Source: Ptychodera flava
Lineage: Eukaryota; Hemichordata; Enteropneusta; Ptychoderidae
Assembly (NCBI RefSeq): GCF_041260155.1
Contig: NC_091930.1
Coordinates: 14,814,156-14,878,155, forward strand
Reading direction: 5' to 3'
DNA: 64,000 bases
Shown: positions 1 to 12,500 of the stretch, piece by piece
Position numbering within the stretch: the first letter of the stretch is position 1
How the letters are laid out: every line of letters starts with the position of its first letter
Program-made: the position numbers and the translations under genes
The notes under the pieces: generated by a model
Seen by the model: only the letters and a program-made list of their open reading frames with translations
Database searches by the model: none
Told to the model about the DNA's origin: nothing

Positions 1-66
1 CATCATCATCATCAAAGCCATCATGACATGATCATCATCATGATCATCATCACCATCATCCAATCA
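1..66. repeat. Imperfect (ATC)n microsatellite
   Basis: Tandem CATCATCAT units with a few TGA-type interruptions, cut by the window edge. Confidence 0.85.
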
Positions 67-173
67 TCCACATTCACAAATATTATTGACAAATGTTCAT
101 TTCGCGACATAGAACGAGTCACTCAGGCTGGATTCTACGACAAAAGAATATTTGTTTTTATTTTGCTTCGCAG

Positions 174-787
174 TGGCGCACGACTTACAGCCACCTGAGC
201 GAGACGGGTGAACTCCAACGTTCAAAGCGACAAACGGGTGATGAATTGGAAGTTTACATGACCACGAACGTCGTGTCTGATCTGCAAAGTTATATCGACA
301 TCGCCGTCCAGAACATTACCTCTCACACGGTAGATGTACACCGATCACAGCTCGACCTCTTCATCAACACTCTGGTGAACAACTTCAGCTGCTTGGCCTG
401 TGCGAATGACGGCAACCACGAGACAGAAAACGGAATTCAGGACTTTTTGGAAGAGTTCACGCAGGGTAATTACGTCATCGAGTCGAGACTATTATGGGAT
501 GCATTCGACCCGGAACTCGTATCGGAAGGTATCTTTGCACTGGCTAACATCATCAGCTTTCTGCGTCTGATCAACATCGTTATAGTCAGCAAGCAAGTTG
601 GCCCGCTGCAGATTTCTTTGTGGGGAATGGTAAACGACATACTAAAGTTCCTGGCCATATTCTGTTTCGTCTTGATCGCATTCGCTGTCGGCTTGACGCA
701 GCTCTATAAGTTTTACTCGGCGCTCTCGGTGCTGGAGTGTCGGTCTGCCGACGACAGCGAACCCGGCTGTTATGACGGCTTCACCAG
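174..787 (+). CDS. TRPC gene A exon: S3-S4 loop, S4, S4-S5 linker, S5
   Basis: Acceptor TTCGCAG at 167-173 and donor AG|GTAAGT at 788. The reading frame is open upstream into the intron, so the ATG at 93 is not a real start; the exon begins at TGG CGC. It carries [21 protein letters not shown] and the S5 helix ending in LTQLYKFY, collinear with exon 12199-12727 of gene B. Confidence 0.88.
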
Positions 788-3700
788 GTAAGTCGTGGCC
801 GATTGTCTATAAAGAAAACGTTTGCCTTCTAACTCCCCTAACTGTGTATACTTGGTCGATATTGATTGCAGGGTGCTCGGAAAGTTTAAAGTTTATGTAT
901 TATTAGGATGACAGAAGGCCAATTTTACGTAGAAGAGCTATTTACTTTCTGACTGACATGCTTAAGGCATAACAAAAATATTGTATTTTTTCCGTTAAAA
1001 TGCCCTTGGGAAATAGGGTAGGTCTTTTGGGAACTTTTTACTTACTTTTTATTTGGTAAAGTCTTGCATGATTTTATAAAATGCGAAAGCAGCTTTAGGT
1101 ACGAAGGGTTTAGAATTGGATGGGTCAGTGTATCAGAAACACACAGATATTTTTGTTTGTCCCAATATATAGTTTGTACATTTTGTGAGATGACTGAATT
1201 TTAGTACAAGCTGACATTAGATCGTGTAATTTCACTCATACAGTTTTGGTCATTCACTGATTTAACACTCCTGTAACGAGGTATCTTTTGTTCGGCATCT
1301 CTATCTATCATGAACACCTTCATCATTCAGCCCGCCCAGTCATCTATGGACTCTTATAGGTTGACGTTGTCTTTAAAGGTATACAGTCACCTTTAATCTA
1401 AATATGCCCATATATGATCAAAGGGACGTTCCTTTGTATTCAAAATGCCCATGTGAGGGCGCTGTTTTTAAAGAGCGGCCACCTGCTTAAAATCTGCGAT
1501 TGGTTGGATTTTCTCTTTCCATGGTAACTGTGGCAAAATTGGAACAGGTGACAGTATGCCTTTAATTGAATTCACTTTCCGTGAACCAACGTCGTTGAAA
1601 CGCTACGTGTACAGGGGTATATATAAACCAATATCTTACGTCACTCTGAGTGTCCTCATTTTCTATTCCTGTGCAGTTTTGGCACCACTGTGAAGATATT
1701 GTTTTGGAATCTCTTCGGCTACATCAACTTGAACGTTATCGGAGTGGAGGCGAATCACGTGTTCACAGAGGGCGTGGGGGAATTTTCCTACGCGGCCTAT
1801 CACGTGATTGGTGTTCTCATCCTATTGAATGCCCTGATCGCTATGATGAGTAACACGTACAGTAGGATTGAGGTCAGTGCTTTTTCCTAGTTCAAGGAAC
1901 TTGCAGAAAAAAGTGCGCCAAGCCTTTGTATCAGATTTAAGGTAGTATGCGCCTCGAAAGTGAAAGACTTTTCCTCAGACTTTCGTCCAAGAATATTGCA
2001 ATCATTCTCTTTCAAAATCAAGAATAAAATCAGGGGTCACTGTGCAAATTTTGGAACGAGAGAAACAAATTACTAAGAATTACCGATATTTAAAATGGCT
2101 GATCTCCCTGTGTAAACTCTGTGGAAAAAAAATAAAATTTTCGAAAAACAAAGCCGGTAAAAAGTTTTCTTACACCAAGAGCTTAATAATGAACCCCAAC
2201 AAGTGGTAGATCAGAAAAGAATTAAATAAAATTGAGAGTCCGAATATCTGTCCCCGAGGCGCGTTCTGCCTTAAAGTAGCTCATGGAGTAAATATGTATA
2301 AGCTTAAAGTTTTCATCCCGCGTATTTTTTGTAAGAATAGAAAATTGTACTTTTCCCCATACAATCAACAAGGGGATGGCGGACATTTTATATTTCAAGT
2401 GTCGGTAAATGATAATGTAATTCTCTCGGAATTATCAAATTTTGCACGGTGACCCCTGGTTTTTATTCTTGATATCGACAAGTAATGACTGTATCTTGAT
2501 TGAGGATATTTGACACCGAACAATAATGGAACAATAACGTTGATAAAATAAAAAGCCACGGACTTAGTGTTTACTAGACTCAGTCAGGCATTCCTCCCAT
2601 GCATAATTTAGCGTCTTCATGTCCATGACAAAAAGTTGCGTAAATAATCTTAGCATTTTGTAGAATGAATTCAGTATAAATTGTGGAAAAATAATCGTCA
2701 TTTTGGACAGATTGGAATGAAATCTGGTTGGCGGGTTTCGTTAAACGGCAAATAAATTCTAGATTCCACACAATTGTTTTGAGTCTGTAATCTTTGTCGA
2801 CTTGATTTATTTCTATAGGAAAACCGTGACACGGAATGGAAGTATTCCCGCGCTAAGTTGTGGCTGAGTTACCTTGATAGCGGTGGAACTATCCCGCCGC
2901 CGTTTAATATCATACCCAGCGTGAAAAGCATCTATTATGCGTTGAATTGGTTGAAGTACTTCTTATGTCCACGGTTGCAAGGGAAGAAAATCAAGGTGGG
3001 TTTGTCTGATACCAGGTTACGATAGACGCAAATGCTGTCATGATCAAATCACCTTTACCTGAAAGTACCTAAATAGTAAACATTAGAGAACGCTAGAGTC
3101 AGTCTTTTAAAAGAAAAGATCCAGTTAGGAATAGTAAGTCTATATTCGGAAACAAAAAAAGTATTCACAAACCTTTTCCAATCGTAAACGGGATCGCAAA
3201 TAAATATATTAAAGTACAAACTTTGTCACGCCGTTTTCCTTGCTGACCAACTCGTAGTAATGTACTGTTTTATTTGGTTCCAGAAACAATGGGACAAAAT
3301 TGGAAAGTTGCAACAAGACTACGAGGTGAGATCAGATTGGTTTGATTGATTGATTGATTGATTAATCGGTTGATTGATTGATTGATTGTCTGTGATGTGT
3401 ACTTGAATCTTGCTGTAGGGGAAACGTATTCTAAAGACCAGATTGACCCACTGCGTAGTAGCACATTAAAATTACGGATCCATAGCTTTACGAACTTCCC
3501 AGTATAGTGAATGGCTCTTAAAATTGCGTAAAATGCCAATTGGAGGTGTTCAAACTGATTTTTTTACTATACTCTGCTATCAATTTGTCGGTGGAAAATT
3601 AATTTTCCACGTTGCGACATTAAATAGTGCAATTTATTACTCGGGCTTCATCGTGGCTTTCAATTTACCCAGGATGTGGTGCAACAACTCGTTTTGCGAT

Positions 3701-4825
3701 ATTGGGCGGAGAAAAGGTCAGGGGGTCATGAAGGTGACAAGTTCGTGACACAAGCTGACATTCTGAAGTTGAAGCAAGATATGTCCGGACTGAAGTGAGT
3801 ACTCTTAAAATGATTATTTTTACCTGATTTAGCATTTACATTCTATCAACTGCAAACCTATGCCTTAATTTCTGTATCATAATCTACGTCATCACCACCA
3901 CGGTACCTTCGTCGTCTTCATCATCATCATCATCATGACCAGTATCATCATCATCGTCGTTGTCAAAATCACCACCACCATCCATGTCCCCCATGTATGT
4001 GCGTGTAATAGATGCTTGACGTTCAAACTAGTGATTCCCTATAGGACACATTTTTGAAAAGTACGTCGTGTCCTTCGTGTAGGCCTACATCGCTTTTTTT
4101 ACCATGGAACGCTATCCGTTTATTTTTACAGGTATGAAATTCTCTCTCAGATTCAGCGCAGTGATAAGACCCTGGGCGCTGTGAAGGGAACCACATCCGG
4201 GATAATGCAACGCGTCACCGACATGGAGTCTGCCTTGATGGAATCAACCAGAGAGGACAGTGAGTGGTTCAAGAAAGTCCAGGATGAGCTCCTGAGAAAC
4301 TCTGAACGGAACGAAAGGCGTGTAAAAGATACCGAAGACGAATACCAGGCTGAGTCGACCTTGTCTATTCTACAGATGAGAAAAAGACTCGCGCAAGATC
4401 AAGAGGCGACGAGCGGCGCGGTCGACTCCCCGACGAAACAGGGGATGTGCAGCATTTCGGTTCAAACTGACGGCCAACCTATAACAGAGGAACTACGTCA
4501 AACGACTGCAGCGAGTGCTTACGAAGAGAAAGAGGAATCGATTTGGTTTGATGATGAAAACGAAGCCGAGATGCCAGAAAGCGAAGATTTCACCCAGGCG
4601 GGCTCCAGTCAGCAGAGTTCGGCCTATGGCCTGGGGGTAGGATTTGAAGACGACAACGGGCAACAATGTGGAAATGAAAGTCGCCATCGTGCGGTGACAT
4701 TACATAAAGTGACCTTGCCCCCTATGTCAAGCGACACGGAAACTACCAGTATATCGGACAATGAAACGTCCACTTCCACTGTATCGCCGATGTATGAGCT
4801 CTTTGACCAGTTGACCAAAACTTAA
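174..4825 (+). CDS. TRPC-type cation channel, gene A (3' part, six exons)
   Basis: Partial gene for a canonical transient receptor potential (TRPC) channel, a plasma-membrane non-selective, usually Ca2+-permeable cation channel that works as a tetramer downstream of phospholipase C. Exons by GT-AG borders and homology: 174-787, 1677-1872, 2819-2995, 3284-3325, 3673-3794, 4132-4825; all junctions keep frame. In order they give the S3-S4 loop, S4 ([11 protein letters not shown]), S4-S5 linker ([10 protein letters not shown]), S5, pore helix (ILFWNLFGY), S6 ([13 protein letters not shown]), TRP box (EWKYSRAKLWLSYL) with PPPFNIIPS, a CIRB-like basic helix, a coiled-coil stretch (LKLKQDMSGLKYEIL) and a long acidic, Ser/Thr-rich tail. 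The ankyrin repeats, S1 and S2 lie before the window. No stops or frameshifts are seen. Closest by motif to the TRPC1/4/5 branch, but no subfamily symbol is justified. Confidence 0.92.
1377..1561. mobile_element. TTAA-flanked MITE, family 1, copy 1
   Basis: A 185 bp element in the gene A intron, flanked by TTAA at 1373-1376 and 1562-1565. Its ends AGGTATACAGTCACCT and AGGTGACAGTATGCCT are inverted repeats. TTAA target sites are typical of piggyBac and Kolobok elements. A related copy lies inverted at 34869-35055. Confidence 0.8.
1677..1872 (+). CDS. TRPC gene A exon: pore helix, filter and S6
   Basis: Acceptor GTGCAG, donor GAG|GTCAGT. Translation FGTTVKILFWNLFGY then INLNVIGVEANH, then S6 with [17 protein letters not shown]. 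Same length (196 nt) and phase as the pore exon of gene B at 10221-10416. Confidence 0.9.
1941..2270. mobile_element. TTAA-flanked MITE, family 2, copy 1
   Basis: A 330 bp element in gene A intron 2, with TTAA on both sides (1937-1940, 2271-2274). Ends GGTAGTATGCGCCTCG and CGAGGCGCGTTCTGCC form an imperfect inverted repeat. A second copy is at 7084-7422 and a remnant near 41838-41921. Confidence 0.78.
2819..2995 (+). CDS. TRPC gene A exon: TRP box
   Basis: Acceptor TTCTATAG, donor AAG|GTGGGT. It encodes ENRDTEWKYSRAKLWLSYL, the TRP helix just after S6, then PPPFNIIPS and a basic segment (CPRLQGKKIK) where TRPC channels bind calmodulin and IP3-receptor peptides. Confidence 0.9.
3284..3325 (+). 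CDS. TRPC gene A micro-exon (14 codons)
   Basis: Bounded by TTCCAG and GAG|GTGAGA, in phase 0 on both sides. It encodes KQWDKIGKLQQDYE. Gene B has a 42 nt exon of the same length and phase at 8451-8492 ending in SEYE, which supports both calls. Confidence 0.8.
3340..3388. repeat. (GATT)n microsatellite
   Basis: About twelve GATT/GATT-like units in a gene A intron. Confidence 0.85.
3673..3794 (+). CDS. TRPC gene A exon: C-terminal coiled-coil start
   Basis: Acceptor TTTACCCAG, donor GAA|GTGAGT. It encodes DVVQQLVLRYWAEK, then a loop, then ADILKLKQDMSGLK, matching the conserved TRPC segment that leads into the C-terminal coiled coil. Collinear with 7505-7638 in gene B. Confidence 0.85.
3893..3985. 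repeat. Imperfect (ATC)n microsatellite
   Basis: ATC/ACC/GTC trinucleotide units in the intron before the last exon of gene A. Confidence 0.75.
4132..4825 (+). CDS. TRPC gene A last exon: C-terminal tail
   Basis: Acceptor TTTTTACAG; it starts YEILSQIQRSDKTLG and runs to TAA. The tail is about 231 codons, heptad-like and charged at first, then rich in Glu, Ser and Thr. It is far longer than the last exon of gene B (about 55 codons). The end (FDQLTKT) is not an obvious PDZ ligand. An AATAAA at 5605-5610 could serve as the polyadenylation signal. Confidence 0.85.
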
Positions 4826-6342
4826 CTGGGAAAACCACGCAAAGTTGGAGCCTAGTAAAATCGATTCTGTAAATACGTATTAAAACAGTAAACCGATCGC
4901 CTTCAAGGTGAAATTTTAAGCTTTTTTTTACTTCAATTTTCCCGAGTTGTTTTCTTTTCCATCATGACGCGTGATATTCCAAGCGCTACAATAACTTTGT
5001 ACTTGCTCACAATTGAATGCCCTCTCAACTTTCTAATCAATTTAACAATCTCTCAGTAAAATGATAACCATTCATAGCCTGATCTTTGCCCAGCGTTTGG
5101 CGATTGGAACGCACTTAAGTCCCAAGTTTACTGGCAGGAAGAGTACCTTTCGGATTTATTAATTGAATTTAAATGTTATTGAATTGACCTGTTTAATTTA
5201 CAGAGCAATAAGAGCGTATTTCATCTTCTACATACTTAGTATGTCACAATGTGTAGAAAAAAATATCACAATGTATTTGGCGAGTCAGACGAACATTATG
5301 GTTTATTGACATTTTAATAATTGTTGCGTAATGTCTCTAGAATTGAGTTGTCTTCAGGGTGACCATGTAGACGTCTTACGTCCAATTGAAACAATTATGC
5401 TCTTGTCCGGACTACATCATTCACTTAAACAAGAGTTACATGGACAACTGGTATGTGGAGACTTTATTATTCAAGTTAGAGATATGCCCATGAAAGCAAT
5501 CTGTTTGCGAGTAGTTCTGAATGTTTCTGAAAGTACATGGCTTGCACTGTGACCAATTGAATGTGTGTACACAAAGTGAAACAGGATCGGAGATCAAGCA
5601 AAACAATAAACAAACAATCAAAACAAGGCGTCAGTGTTTAATGACACAGTAAGATCTGTTACGGCGGTGTAATAATGAGTTTAATAAGAATTCACAAAGT
5701 CTATCCTATTTTCGCAATCTAATTCGTAATCTACACAAACCACTACATTGACAATTCATTCCTTTAAATTATATGGCGACGTCGATCCAGATACAACCAT
5801 GAGTAGTCAACGGCTAGAAAACTATAAAGTAAGATTAACATTATAAGGAAATTGTGTTTATAGCCTTGGAATCCTTCATATATTAAAGGAGTAGATCTGA
5901 AACGTTTTCACAGCGAGTTATTCATTTATCAATGAAATGACGATCTCAGGTATTTCAATACACAAAGTGGTAGAGTGAGCTATGCACAGAAAAAAGTTGA
6001 ATACCTCATATTTCGTGTCATATATCTAATCGAGACAGCGGTTTCATGTCTCAAGAAATAATAGGTAACCTCGAGCTTGCCTTTTTTGCTAGCGGTCACT
6101 ACTCCATTTCATAAAGTGATATGCTTTAAAGTTGAGTCACGACATCAGTTCACTGGTATAGTTTTCAAAACCTACCAATGACATCTGGAACAGATTGTTT
6201 CAAAGCGCAACTTAGCCTTCTAGTTGGCAAATTTAACCGTCAACGCGCAACGCACACCAATGGATGAACATTTCTCTCATTTCGACGATAATCTGACTTT
6301 AATAATTATTAATCGTTGAACGAAATTAAAGTACTATAAATT
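4826..6342. other. Intergenic space between the convergent TRPC genes
   Basis: About 1.5 kb of AT-rich DNA holding both 3' UTRs. AATAAA is present on the + strand at 5605-5610 and its complement at 5463-5468, so the two transcripts may overlap at their ends. No other gene or repeat family is recognised. Confidence 0.6.
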
Positions 6343-6511
6343 TTATCGAGCTACTTCGACTGCTGTGCCATAACTCGACGCACTGTCGGTAGAGGGCGCC
6401 GGACCATCATCGCCATCCTCTTGATGATCCAGATCGGCTAAACTGTCCAGTCTTTTCAAAATCCTGGATACTGCCTTATTGAGCTGTGCCATACTATCGC
6501 TATAGTCATAC
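6343..6511 (-). CDS. TRPC gene B last exon
   Basis: Acceptor TTCTACAG. Starts [20 protein letters not shown] (heptads continuing the coiled coil), then a short acidic tail ending in VEVAR and TAA. The ATG upstream at 6546 is intronic. Confidence 0.83.
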
Positions 6512-9500
6512 CTGTAGAACCAGATGAAAGCAAGATTACGTGGCATGATAAGTCTGTGTATTGTGGCCGTATCACTTTCTAATTACACATGTTAACTTTG
6601 TCAATCACACTTCATATCATATCAGTATGCGCCTTCCTAAAAGTAGCATTTTATTTTGACAAACCGTTCATTACGGGTGAATATTACGACAACATAATAA
6701 CCAAATTTAGAGAAAGAATTCAGCCAACTTGGTATTTTGTTCGTTAAAACGTACAAGTGGCGTGATGGCGGAATTCTGACAACTCATAACTGATAATGCT
6801 AGTAGATTAGAGTGGAAAAATGATTTGAAACTGAAAAATTTATGTGGAAAAAAAACCCGGTGATATTCATTTTTTAGATCTTAAGTGGTTTTGATATTAA
6901 TTGTTTTTGGTATCGCTTAACATTCGGTGTGCAGGCAATACATACTCAAGACATATTTGTAACATTTATATCATATAATACTTCATTTTTTCCTAGTGAA
7001 CAAGAAATGTCCTATCTCGTTATGCTGTTTGACATAGCAGTAAACAGCCTGAGATGTTAAGAATCACTGCAATATACCTTTAAGGTGGAACGCGTCTCGG
7101 GTACTGATATTTGAGCTTTCAATTTGTATCATTTTTTTCTGATCTATCACTTGTTGGATCATTTAAAACTCGTGGTGTGAAAAAGGTTTTAACCGTGTCC
7201 GTTTTTTCGAAAATCGAAAATTTTATTTTTTCCCATAGGGTTAAAGCAGGGATGGCGGCCATGTTGAATTTCTAATATCGGGAAATCTTAGGTAATGTTT
7301 CATCTCCAGTACCAAACTTTGCATGACGACCCTGACTTTTCTTCTTGATTTGGTAATTGCGGAAATTTTGTTGAGGAAAGTTTGAGCAAAACTATGTTTT
7401 TAACTTTCGAGGCGCATACGACTTAAACATTATATACACGACAGTAACGTTCAGTGAACAACCAGGCAATATCTACGACATTATCACAAAGTCATCCGCA
7501 ATACCTGAAACTCGACAGTTCCTGTTTTAATATCAAGATGTCGTGCTGAGTGACAGCCTTGGCGGCGTCTTCCTCGTCTTCGTAGCCATCGCTTCGTTTA
7601 TCTGAGATGTAGCGCGACATCAGACGACCAACCACCGTCTGAAAGTCAATGGAGACAGTGGCGTAATCATTTATCAGTGACGCCGGGGTGCAGTATAGTG
7701 TTCGCCCGTTGGTAGTTTGTACAGCTACATGTATCGATGTTGGCTACCTGCTTTTTAGGGGCCGTGGATAATTAAAACATGCGCACAGTAAACGCAACTA
7801 ATTTTATTTGGCCTCAACCCCCTCTCCCCCTTCCCTAAACGAAAGTTTGGAAGTGCGAAAATCCAACCAAGCCTCATTCTGTATATCAGCATACCAACAA
7901 TCGGTAATTTTTACGTCGCTATGAATCATGCATACTCTACCGACCACTCCCCTCCCCGCGTACCCCCCCTAAAATCAATCTTTGTTCAACGCAAGCTCAA
8001 TAATGATACAACCAGTAGCTTGAAATTAAAAACAGTGTATCCAAAATGATTGTTACCTTATTTTACTCATCCGCTGAATCACATATATGTCAAAGGAATG
8101 CTGTTGTAGCGCCGATGCGGCACTGGCCGGCTACACGTGATGTAGGGCGATTTTTGCGACATGTAGCGAGATGTTGCGACATGAAAACATATTGTGCGCT
8201 TTTTTTTGCGTACGGTAATTAAAATACAACCACCTCCAACCCCCCAACCCCCCACCCCAAACACAGAAGTTGCGTTTACCGTGCGCGTGTTTTAATTGTC
8301 CACGGCCCCCAAAATTCAACGAATGAAAATTTGTGTTATGCTATTTAGCCGAGTATAAGGATGACAAGTTTTAACAAACATGCATGTTCTGCCTAGCCTA
8401 CTGTCATTAATATTACACCATAGGCTGGATGGAGTGGAACAGATACATACCTCGTATTCAGATTGTAGTTCGGCTATCTTTGAAGAGTTGTCCTAAGGGG
8501 AACAAAGCATACATGTGTAATGATAATCGGTAAATGATGACAGCAATTGTTTGTAATTGCTGAGATTATGCAAATATGAGCCTGTTTCGAACAATTACGC
8601 ATGAGTCTGAATCCAAAGTAGAGTGCATGGCGAAATTCAAACCAATACATACGCCTTCTTGGTATTCATTCAATCACGCACACGAAACTTAGTACACTAT
8701 TTCTCTACAAGTGAAATCATATTTATCTGTTCCTTCAGTACGCCCAACTTGATCCAGACTCGATGTCTGGAAATGCATTGTTGCGCCGAAATACATTACA
8801 AATTACACTTTACTTCATATGGATACCAATGCTCATCCTAGCTTCACAGTTGAAAGTATGCAAGGATGACCAGTGTATATTTGTTTTTGGCACAGACTGA
8901 AAGAAAAAGCACGTACGCCCTCAATGTTAAAAGTTGCAACGTCACCATTGGGTTCGCTTGATGCGCTAAAGCGTACACATTCTGAAAGACATTTCGTACT
9001 TTATACAGCTCCGTCTTGTAACAGTACATTAAATTCGATATTAAAGTAACACGATTTGAACTAATTTAAGAGAACTGGATCTTCATATTTTTTTCAAATT
9101 CCTCAAAAGTGTTAGGTGCCATATAGCTGAATGTTGCGATATTACAAATTACTCATAAAAACAAGTGTAACTTAAAAGGACAAGCAGATGAGCTTACTTC
9201 ACTATCCAATTATCCCAAATTAGTTCCAATCGTGTTAAGTAAACTTCGTTGAATAAAGTCTCTCTAAAATCTATCATACGATATTATCATTGAATAGTTC
9301 ATACCCGTTTCCTCTTCTGCTGACGACACTGGGTCTTGCAGCAGATGATTTTCTTGATCGTCTTGAGGCTGGGATGATGTTGAACGGTGGGGCCACTGTG
9401 GCGCCCTCTTCAAAGTAACCCATCCACATTTGTGTGCGGTAAAACTTCCACTCGCGATCAGCATTTTCCTAAGCCATACAGAAAAAAATCAGAGTGAGAG

Positions 9501-12500
9501 CAAGCATCGCACTGGCCGTCACGGTAGCGACGTGGCGATGAGTTCTACCAAAATTTCAATACTTGCAAAAAACCCTAGAACAAAAAACTATCAATGAGTT
9601 ATCGTGTGTTGGCGCGCTATCATCCATAACAAACAACGTCAGTCCTGGTTCTCAAAGTGATACTCCACTTCGGATTAAATATTTCACTTTAACTATCAAT
9701 CAGAGGGACGCGAAAAATTACGACTATTTCATTTTCTCGCAATTTGCTTTCTAGCTTTAAGGGATACAGTCGTCGGAACTGCGCTCAAAGGTCGTATGGG
9801 ACCCATATGACCAACGGCAACACATAATCCAAGGTACGATGGTAATTGATGAAAGTTAAAACATGTCTAAATCTACAACGTATAGTTCAAATGTTGCAGC
9901 TATGATGATGAGGTTCATCGAGATATCACGCATGAAATACATTGTTTGTAAACGAGAAACTCGCACAGACGCAGTTCCGACGACTGCTTCCCCTTAATAT
10001 ATTACACCGATAGCAAAATATGATGCACAGCGTTGACATAAAACTATTTAACATTATTTACGACAGTAATAACAATAACATTCAAAAGCCAATATATGTG
10101 TAACGATCCATAATAAATCGCTTCCAGTGCAGTCATCAGAATAAAAGACCACCAACTGACAAATAAAATAATCCACCTGACGACAACGTGGGCGCGGGCC
10201 CGGAACACTGAATGACTCACCTCTACACGCGTGTAGGTGTTACTCATCATAGCGATCAAGGCATTCAGCAGGACAATGATTGCTAATCCATGGTACAGGG
10301 CAAATGCAAACTCGCCGGTATTCACGGTGACGCCGTGGTCGGCTTCCACTCCCAGAACCTCCAGGTCAATAAGGCCGAATAGTGACCAGAACAAGGTCCG
10401 TATAGTCATTAACACCCTGGTGGAGAAATCGATGAAAGACATGTGAATCACTGCACTTGGTATTCCTGGTACATATTGGTACAGCCTGCACACCTGCCCA
10501 TCTATGTCCACGTTTTTCTCAGTGATTTCAGTATTTCAGGAAACAAACCGATAGTGGTAGCTTTGATATTAGTAGGGTGGCCAAAGTTAAGCTAAAATGT
10601 TGTGACATTATACGCAACTCACGCACACTGAAAGTGACATTTGATTTTCGTGAAATTTTAAACGCCATTTTTTCTGAAAATAAGTAGCTCACTTACTGAA
10701 AAAACGGATATTTCCAATTAAAATCGATGTATGAGGCAGGTTTCATTAAAAAACTGAAGAAAAAACGATAGAAAAATAGTGTTTTTCCTCTCCAAAAATG
10801 CCACTTTGTACTGACCGGCCACAGCGCTCGAGCGGTCGCCGCTCATGGCACGCACTTCTGAATCCAGTCAATACCTATTTCGCAACGGAACTGCTTTCGG
10901 GCCCTGTGCACGCTGTCATAGAACTGTGAAACTTGGCCAGGAAGTGGCAGACCATCCCATTTACATGTAGTGGTGAGTTTTTGTTATATTCTGGGAATTT
11001 TAGCCGGCAAACACGAGGTAAAGTGAGTACGGTAAATTCGGTGTAGATTTTTCCCATTTAGATACATATTTTTGCCATAAAACTTGTAGCATGCTCTTTT
11101 AAACATCATTCCAACATTTCTGTGAAATATGACGAAAATCTGTCCGCGAGCACAAGTACGAATCATAAAAACACAATCGTGTTCATTCATAGACCTCAGT
11201 ACAGTGTGACTCAAGATGGCGGCGGAAGGCAGTCACACTGACACACCATTGACAGCCTGCCTGAGGCTGAAGTTAGGGACAGCTATTTCTTACAATTTCA
11301 TGGCTGAAAATGAACTGCATTAAAAGACAATTGGCAGTTTAAATTGATTTGTTAGAATTGATTGTTATTGAATAACATTGTGACAAAATTTCATTGTATT
11401 GTGAGCTCTAGTTTTTAAGTTATGTGAATTCAAAATTCATAAAAACATAAAATCCATGCATTTTTCGATGGTACGGTGCCGCCGCAATTTTGACTAAGTC
11501 AGACAAAATATTTTCAATTTTCAACACTCACAGTTTCAAAATCCAAGACTGTGCATCAGTCAAATCTTGATTTTTCCGTAATATTTGGTAAATCTGTGCA
11601 CAAGACACATAGTTTAATGATTCCATGTGAAGTAAATAAAAAATTATGGGTTGCCAAACTTGAAGGAATCGGCATTCATTGAAATAATTTTAAAATTTGC
11701 TGAAAATTGTCCGCGAAAAAATGGCATTTTTATTGCTTTAAAAATTCATAACTTTTGATCGGATACAGCTATTTGCATAATTTTTTTTTTATTTTTCTTC
11801 TTTTACCCCATTCTTGCTAAAAATCCATTTAAACTGTGTGTATAAACAAGAGAAAAAAATGGCTTGGCCACCCTAATATTAGGCTGAAAAATCCATCGCT
11901 CGACGGCGCTCTCTACGCCAGCAAGAGGGGAGCGTATAAAGCGCTCTCGAACTACGAATCTTTCAGCCTGGTTTGATATATGCATTATTTGTTTGAGTAA
12001 TAAGCATTGAAGCTTACTCCGTGGACATTCTGTTTTTTTAACATTCACCAGATTTGCCTGAGAGCTTCTCGAACCCTGAAATAAAGTTAATATGCTGATG
12101 CTTTGATTTTTTTTTTACCTTATTCATCACCAATCTACAAAAAATGGCATGCGTGAAAACTGTCCCAGCCAGCAGTAGTGAGAATTTACCAACTCACCCA
12201 TCAAAGGCATTCGTGCATTCCCACTTCTTGTGTTCCTCGCCGGCGACGAGTTCGGTGATGCAGTTGAAAGACCAATCACTGGCGTAGAATTTGTACAGCT
12301 GGGTTAGACCGATCGCAAACGCTAGCAGCATCAGGAAAAATATTACTAGAAACTTAGCTATGTCATAAAACATGCCCCAGAGCGAAATCTGCAGGGGGCC
12401 AATATGGCGGTTAATTACCATAATATGGAGCAGGCGCAGAAAGCTGATGATGTTAGCGAGGGCAAAGAAAGCCTCGGCGATAATGTTAGGGTCGTCGCCT

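Noticed and set aside
10237..10446. Plus-strand ORF over the pore exon
   Set aside because: Shadow of TRPC gene B exon 9.
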